Shown here in pieces: positions 62,667 to 64,000 of a stretch of DNA of 64,000 nucleotides. This DNA is from UBA9926 sp023261215. GTDB taxonomy: Bacteria > Pseudomonadota > Gammaproteobacteria > Pseudomonadales > Azotimanducaceae. A program made the translations under genes and the position numbers. How positions within the stretch are numbered: position 1 is the stretch's first letter; each line of letters opens with the position of its first letter. Location: NCBI GenBank assembly GCA_038136035.1, contig JAYPYV010000009.1, positions 1-64,000 on the forward strand, given 5' to 3'. Below the pieces are notes generated by a model. That model ran no database searches. It was not told where the DNA came from and saw only the letters and a list, made by a program, of their open reading frames with translations.

Positions 62667-63440
62667 CTATCGCCGATTGAGCGATAGAATTTCGAGCAAT
62701 CCCGTCAGAATCAGGTCACCCACCATATGATCAAAAATTCGCTCCTGCGCAAACAAATGCACGAACCCACCCGTCCCTATGACCAAGGGTGGCTCCTCAG
62801 GAAACACCTGGGCAGTAATTCTCGAGACCAGTTCACGAATCATCCCAACATTTGACCAATAAAGTCCTGACTGAATACTCTCGACCGTGGTGGTCCCCAG
62901 CGCGGATTGCATTGGCACTATCTCGACGGAAGGTAACTGAGCAGTTCGCATTTCGAGCGCTTCCATGGCGAGACGGACGCCTGGCAAGATATTTCCCCCT
63001 AAAAATGTCTTGTCTTTGGTGACGGCACAAACCGTCGTGGCCGTTCCAAAATCCGCAACGATGAGATTACGAGAGGGAAATAATTTAATAGCCCCGACCG
63101 CATCTGCGATTCGATCAGCGCCCACTTCTTTTGGGTCTCGGTAAGCAATATTAAGTCCAGTCTTAACTCCCGGCCGAAGGACCAGGGGATCAATTCCGAA
63201 ATATTTTTGAGCGCAAGCCCTGAGAGAATAATTAAGATCCGGCACCACACTGCAAATGACAATATCGCGAACAGCGCTTGGATCAATATCGTTTTCCCTT
63301 AAGACACCCCTAAAGAACACACCCAATTCATCAGAGCTACTGCGTAACTGGGAGGTTCTTCTAAACTGGGTGACCAATTGACCCTCGTTGAAGACACCCC
63401 CAAACACCTGCGTGTTGCCCACATCCAAGCACAAAATCAT
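62667..63440 (-). CDS. coaX: Type III pantothenate kinase
   Basis: First step of coenzyme A synthesis from pantothenate. CoaX-type ATP loop CLDVGNTQVFGGVF at the N-terminus, DPKEVGADRIADAVGA for pantothenate binding and VADFGTATTVCAV. 257 residues. Unlike many gammaproteobacteria no birA gene lies upstream. The final step enzyme CoaE is encoded near the other end of the window. Confidence 0.95.
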   Translation of the reverse strand: MILCLDVGNTQVFGGVFNEGQLVTQFRRTSQLRSSSDELGVFFRGVLRENDIDPSAVRDIVICSVVPDLNYSLRACAQKYFGIDPLVLRPGVKTGLNIAYRDPKEVGADRIADAVGAIKLFPSRNLIVADFGTATTVCAVTKDKTFLGGNILPGVRLAMEALEMRTAQLPSVEIVPMQSALGTTTVESIQSGLYWSNVGMIRELVSRITAQVFPEEPPLVIGTGGFVHLFAQERIFDHMVGDLILTGLLEILSLNRR

Positions 63441-63723
63441 GACGTCCTCCTCGAAATCGTCTTAAAACGCGGCGCAACCCTTGCGACGCTATCCACTCAT
63501 TTGACAGGCAAGAGGACGGAACAGTCAGGGGATCGTTCACTGGGCGATCAGCGGCACACTCGTTGAAACTATCGATCCCATTGGGTACCTGTCGCTTACG
63601 ATCAAGTCCACTTGGCGTCACATCGCTTTAATCGTTGATTAAAGGCAGACAAACTATAAGAGGCGCGCCCTCCTGGTTCAAACCCATCGCCAATCGAATC
63701 TCGAAAAGTTAGAATGTCGCCGC

Positions 63724-63800
63724 GGGCCTATAGCTCAGTTGGTTAGAGCAGTGGACTCATAATCCATTGGTCGAAGGTTCGAGTCCTTCTGGGCCCACCA
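63724..63800 (+). tRNA. tRNA with CAU anticodon, probably tRNA-Ile2 (lysidine type)
   Basis: 77 nt cloverleaf including an encoded CCA end. The anticodon CAT is at 63758-63760. The acceptor stem has C4-G69 and C5-G68, and the variable-loop text TTGGTC matches E. coli tRNA-Ile2 rather than elongator tRNA-Met (GGGGTC). C4-G69 and C5-G68 are known determinants for the lysidine synthetase TilS. A TAGAAT -10-like box lies 8 bases upstream (63710-63715). Confidence 0.9.
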
Positions 63801-63916
63801 ACCGCCACCCTTGTCACCGCCTTTGCGCGGCCTCCTACCCCCTTTTCTAACGCCTCTAGATCTATTTCACAGGTAGGGCTCTTCCCATCAGCCTACTTCA
63901 TGGCACACTAAGAGCG

Positions 63917-64000
63917 ATGGACCAAGAGACACCCGTTATGCGCAATGATTCAGGCCAAATCGGTTCAACGCGTTCAAGCGAACCGCCCATCGCGACTGAA
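63917..64000 (+). CDS. Start of an unidentified gene (3' partial)
   Basis: An open frame from ATG 63917 runs to the window end for 28 codons (MDQETPVMRNDSGQIG and so on). A second in-frame ATG is at 63938. The visible part is polar, like a disordered N-terminus. No ribosome site stands out (AGAGCG just upstream). Not recognised. Confidence 0.4.
   Translation, partial: MDQETPVMRNDSGQIGSTRSSEPPIATE

Noticed and set aside
63441..63640. Possible birA remnant upstream of coaX
   Set aside because: I translated the minus-strand frames and saw no biotin-ligase-like C-terminus.
63655..63660. TATAAG as a tRNA promoter -10 box
   Set aside because: The nearest -35-like TTGATT is only 14 bases upstream, too close, and a TAGAAT nearer the tRNA fits the start distance better.
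1..64000. CRISPR arrays, insertion sequences, prophage or toxin-antitoxin genes
   Set aside because: No regularly spaced repeats, transposase-like or integrase-like products were seen on either strand.

Overview
The window looks like a chromosome segment of a gammaproteobacterium, close in gene order to the Pseudomonas/Oceanospirillales-type lineages. The order pilBCD-coaE-yacG / secA-M23-dciA-lpxC-ftsZAQ...mraZ-rnpB-rsmI-lpoA-yraN-dolP-sspBA-petCBA-rpsI-rplM-zapE-hisDG-murA-ibaG-lptCAB-rpoN-hpf-ptsN-rapZ-npr-mgtE-darP-nitrilase-yhdP-rng-maf-mreDCB-gatCAB is the ancestral gammaproteobacterial order as I know it from Pseudomonas aeruginosa and Escherichia coli. A marine, compact, uncultivated-type genome is possible. 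That is an inference from the many stop/start overlaps, the repeatedly shortened synteny and the two 100-N scaffold gaps. I cannot assign a genus. No mobile element, CRISPR array, phage or obvious transferred island was seen.

Layout. 1-4.4 kb: type IV pilus assembly genes pilB (5' end cut by the window), pilC and pilD (interrupted by a gap), with coaE and yacG. 4.4-10.8 kb: argJ, secA, a LytM/M23 peptidase, dciA (opposite strand) and lpxC. 11.1-23.1 kb, all on the minus strand: a division/cell-wall (dcw) cluster mraZ-rsmH-ftsL-ftsI-murE-murD-ftsW-murC-ftsQ-ftsA-ftsZ. It has a recognisable MraZ operator and promoter at its head and a strong terminator after ftsZ. murF, mraY, murG, murB and ddl are absent from their usual places. 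23.5-34.3 kb: RNase P RNA, rsmI, lpoA, yraN, dolP, sspB, sspA, the cytochrome bc1 operon, rpsI/rplM and zapE. 34.6-38.1 kb: hisD, hisG, murA, ibaG. 38.3-46.6 kb, plus strand: lipopolysaccharide transport (lptC, lptA, lptB), rpoN, hpf, the nitrogen phosphotransferase genes (ptsN, rapZ, npr), mgtE and darP. 46.5-55.8 kb, minus strand: nitrilase, yhdP, a shortened rng, maf and mreDCB. 56.1-59.3 kb: gatCAB. 59.3-64 kb: a DUF1499 membrane protein, an M15-type peptidase, an amidohydrolase, coaX, a CAU-anticodon tRNA and the start of one unidentified gene.

Most genes serve envelope construction and division: peptidoglycan precursor ligases, septal synthase and divisome, rod-shape proteins, lipid A and LPS export, outer-membrane lipoproteins, and protein export through SecA. 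The rest are core translation, respiration and cofactor genes. Neighbours are usually joined by 1-8 bp overlaps, so translational coupling is probably widespread. Ten or more genes use GTG or TTG starts.

I found no clear new defence, secretion or mobile system. The points most worth a second look are: the dcw cluster cleanly lacking five precursor-synthesis genes; an FtsI whose SxN motif reads Ser-Ser-Gln; an RNase G that ends before the zinc-link; an expanded acidic region in RpoN; and the rplM-rpsI operon, which has a perfect leader hairpin and an unusually long spacer carrying an 11-bp tandem repeat.
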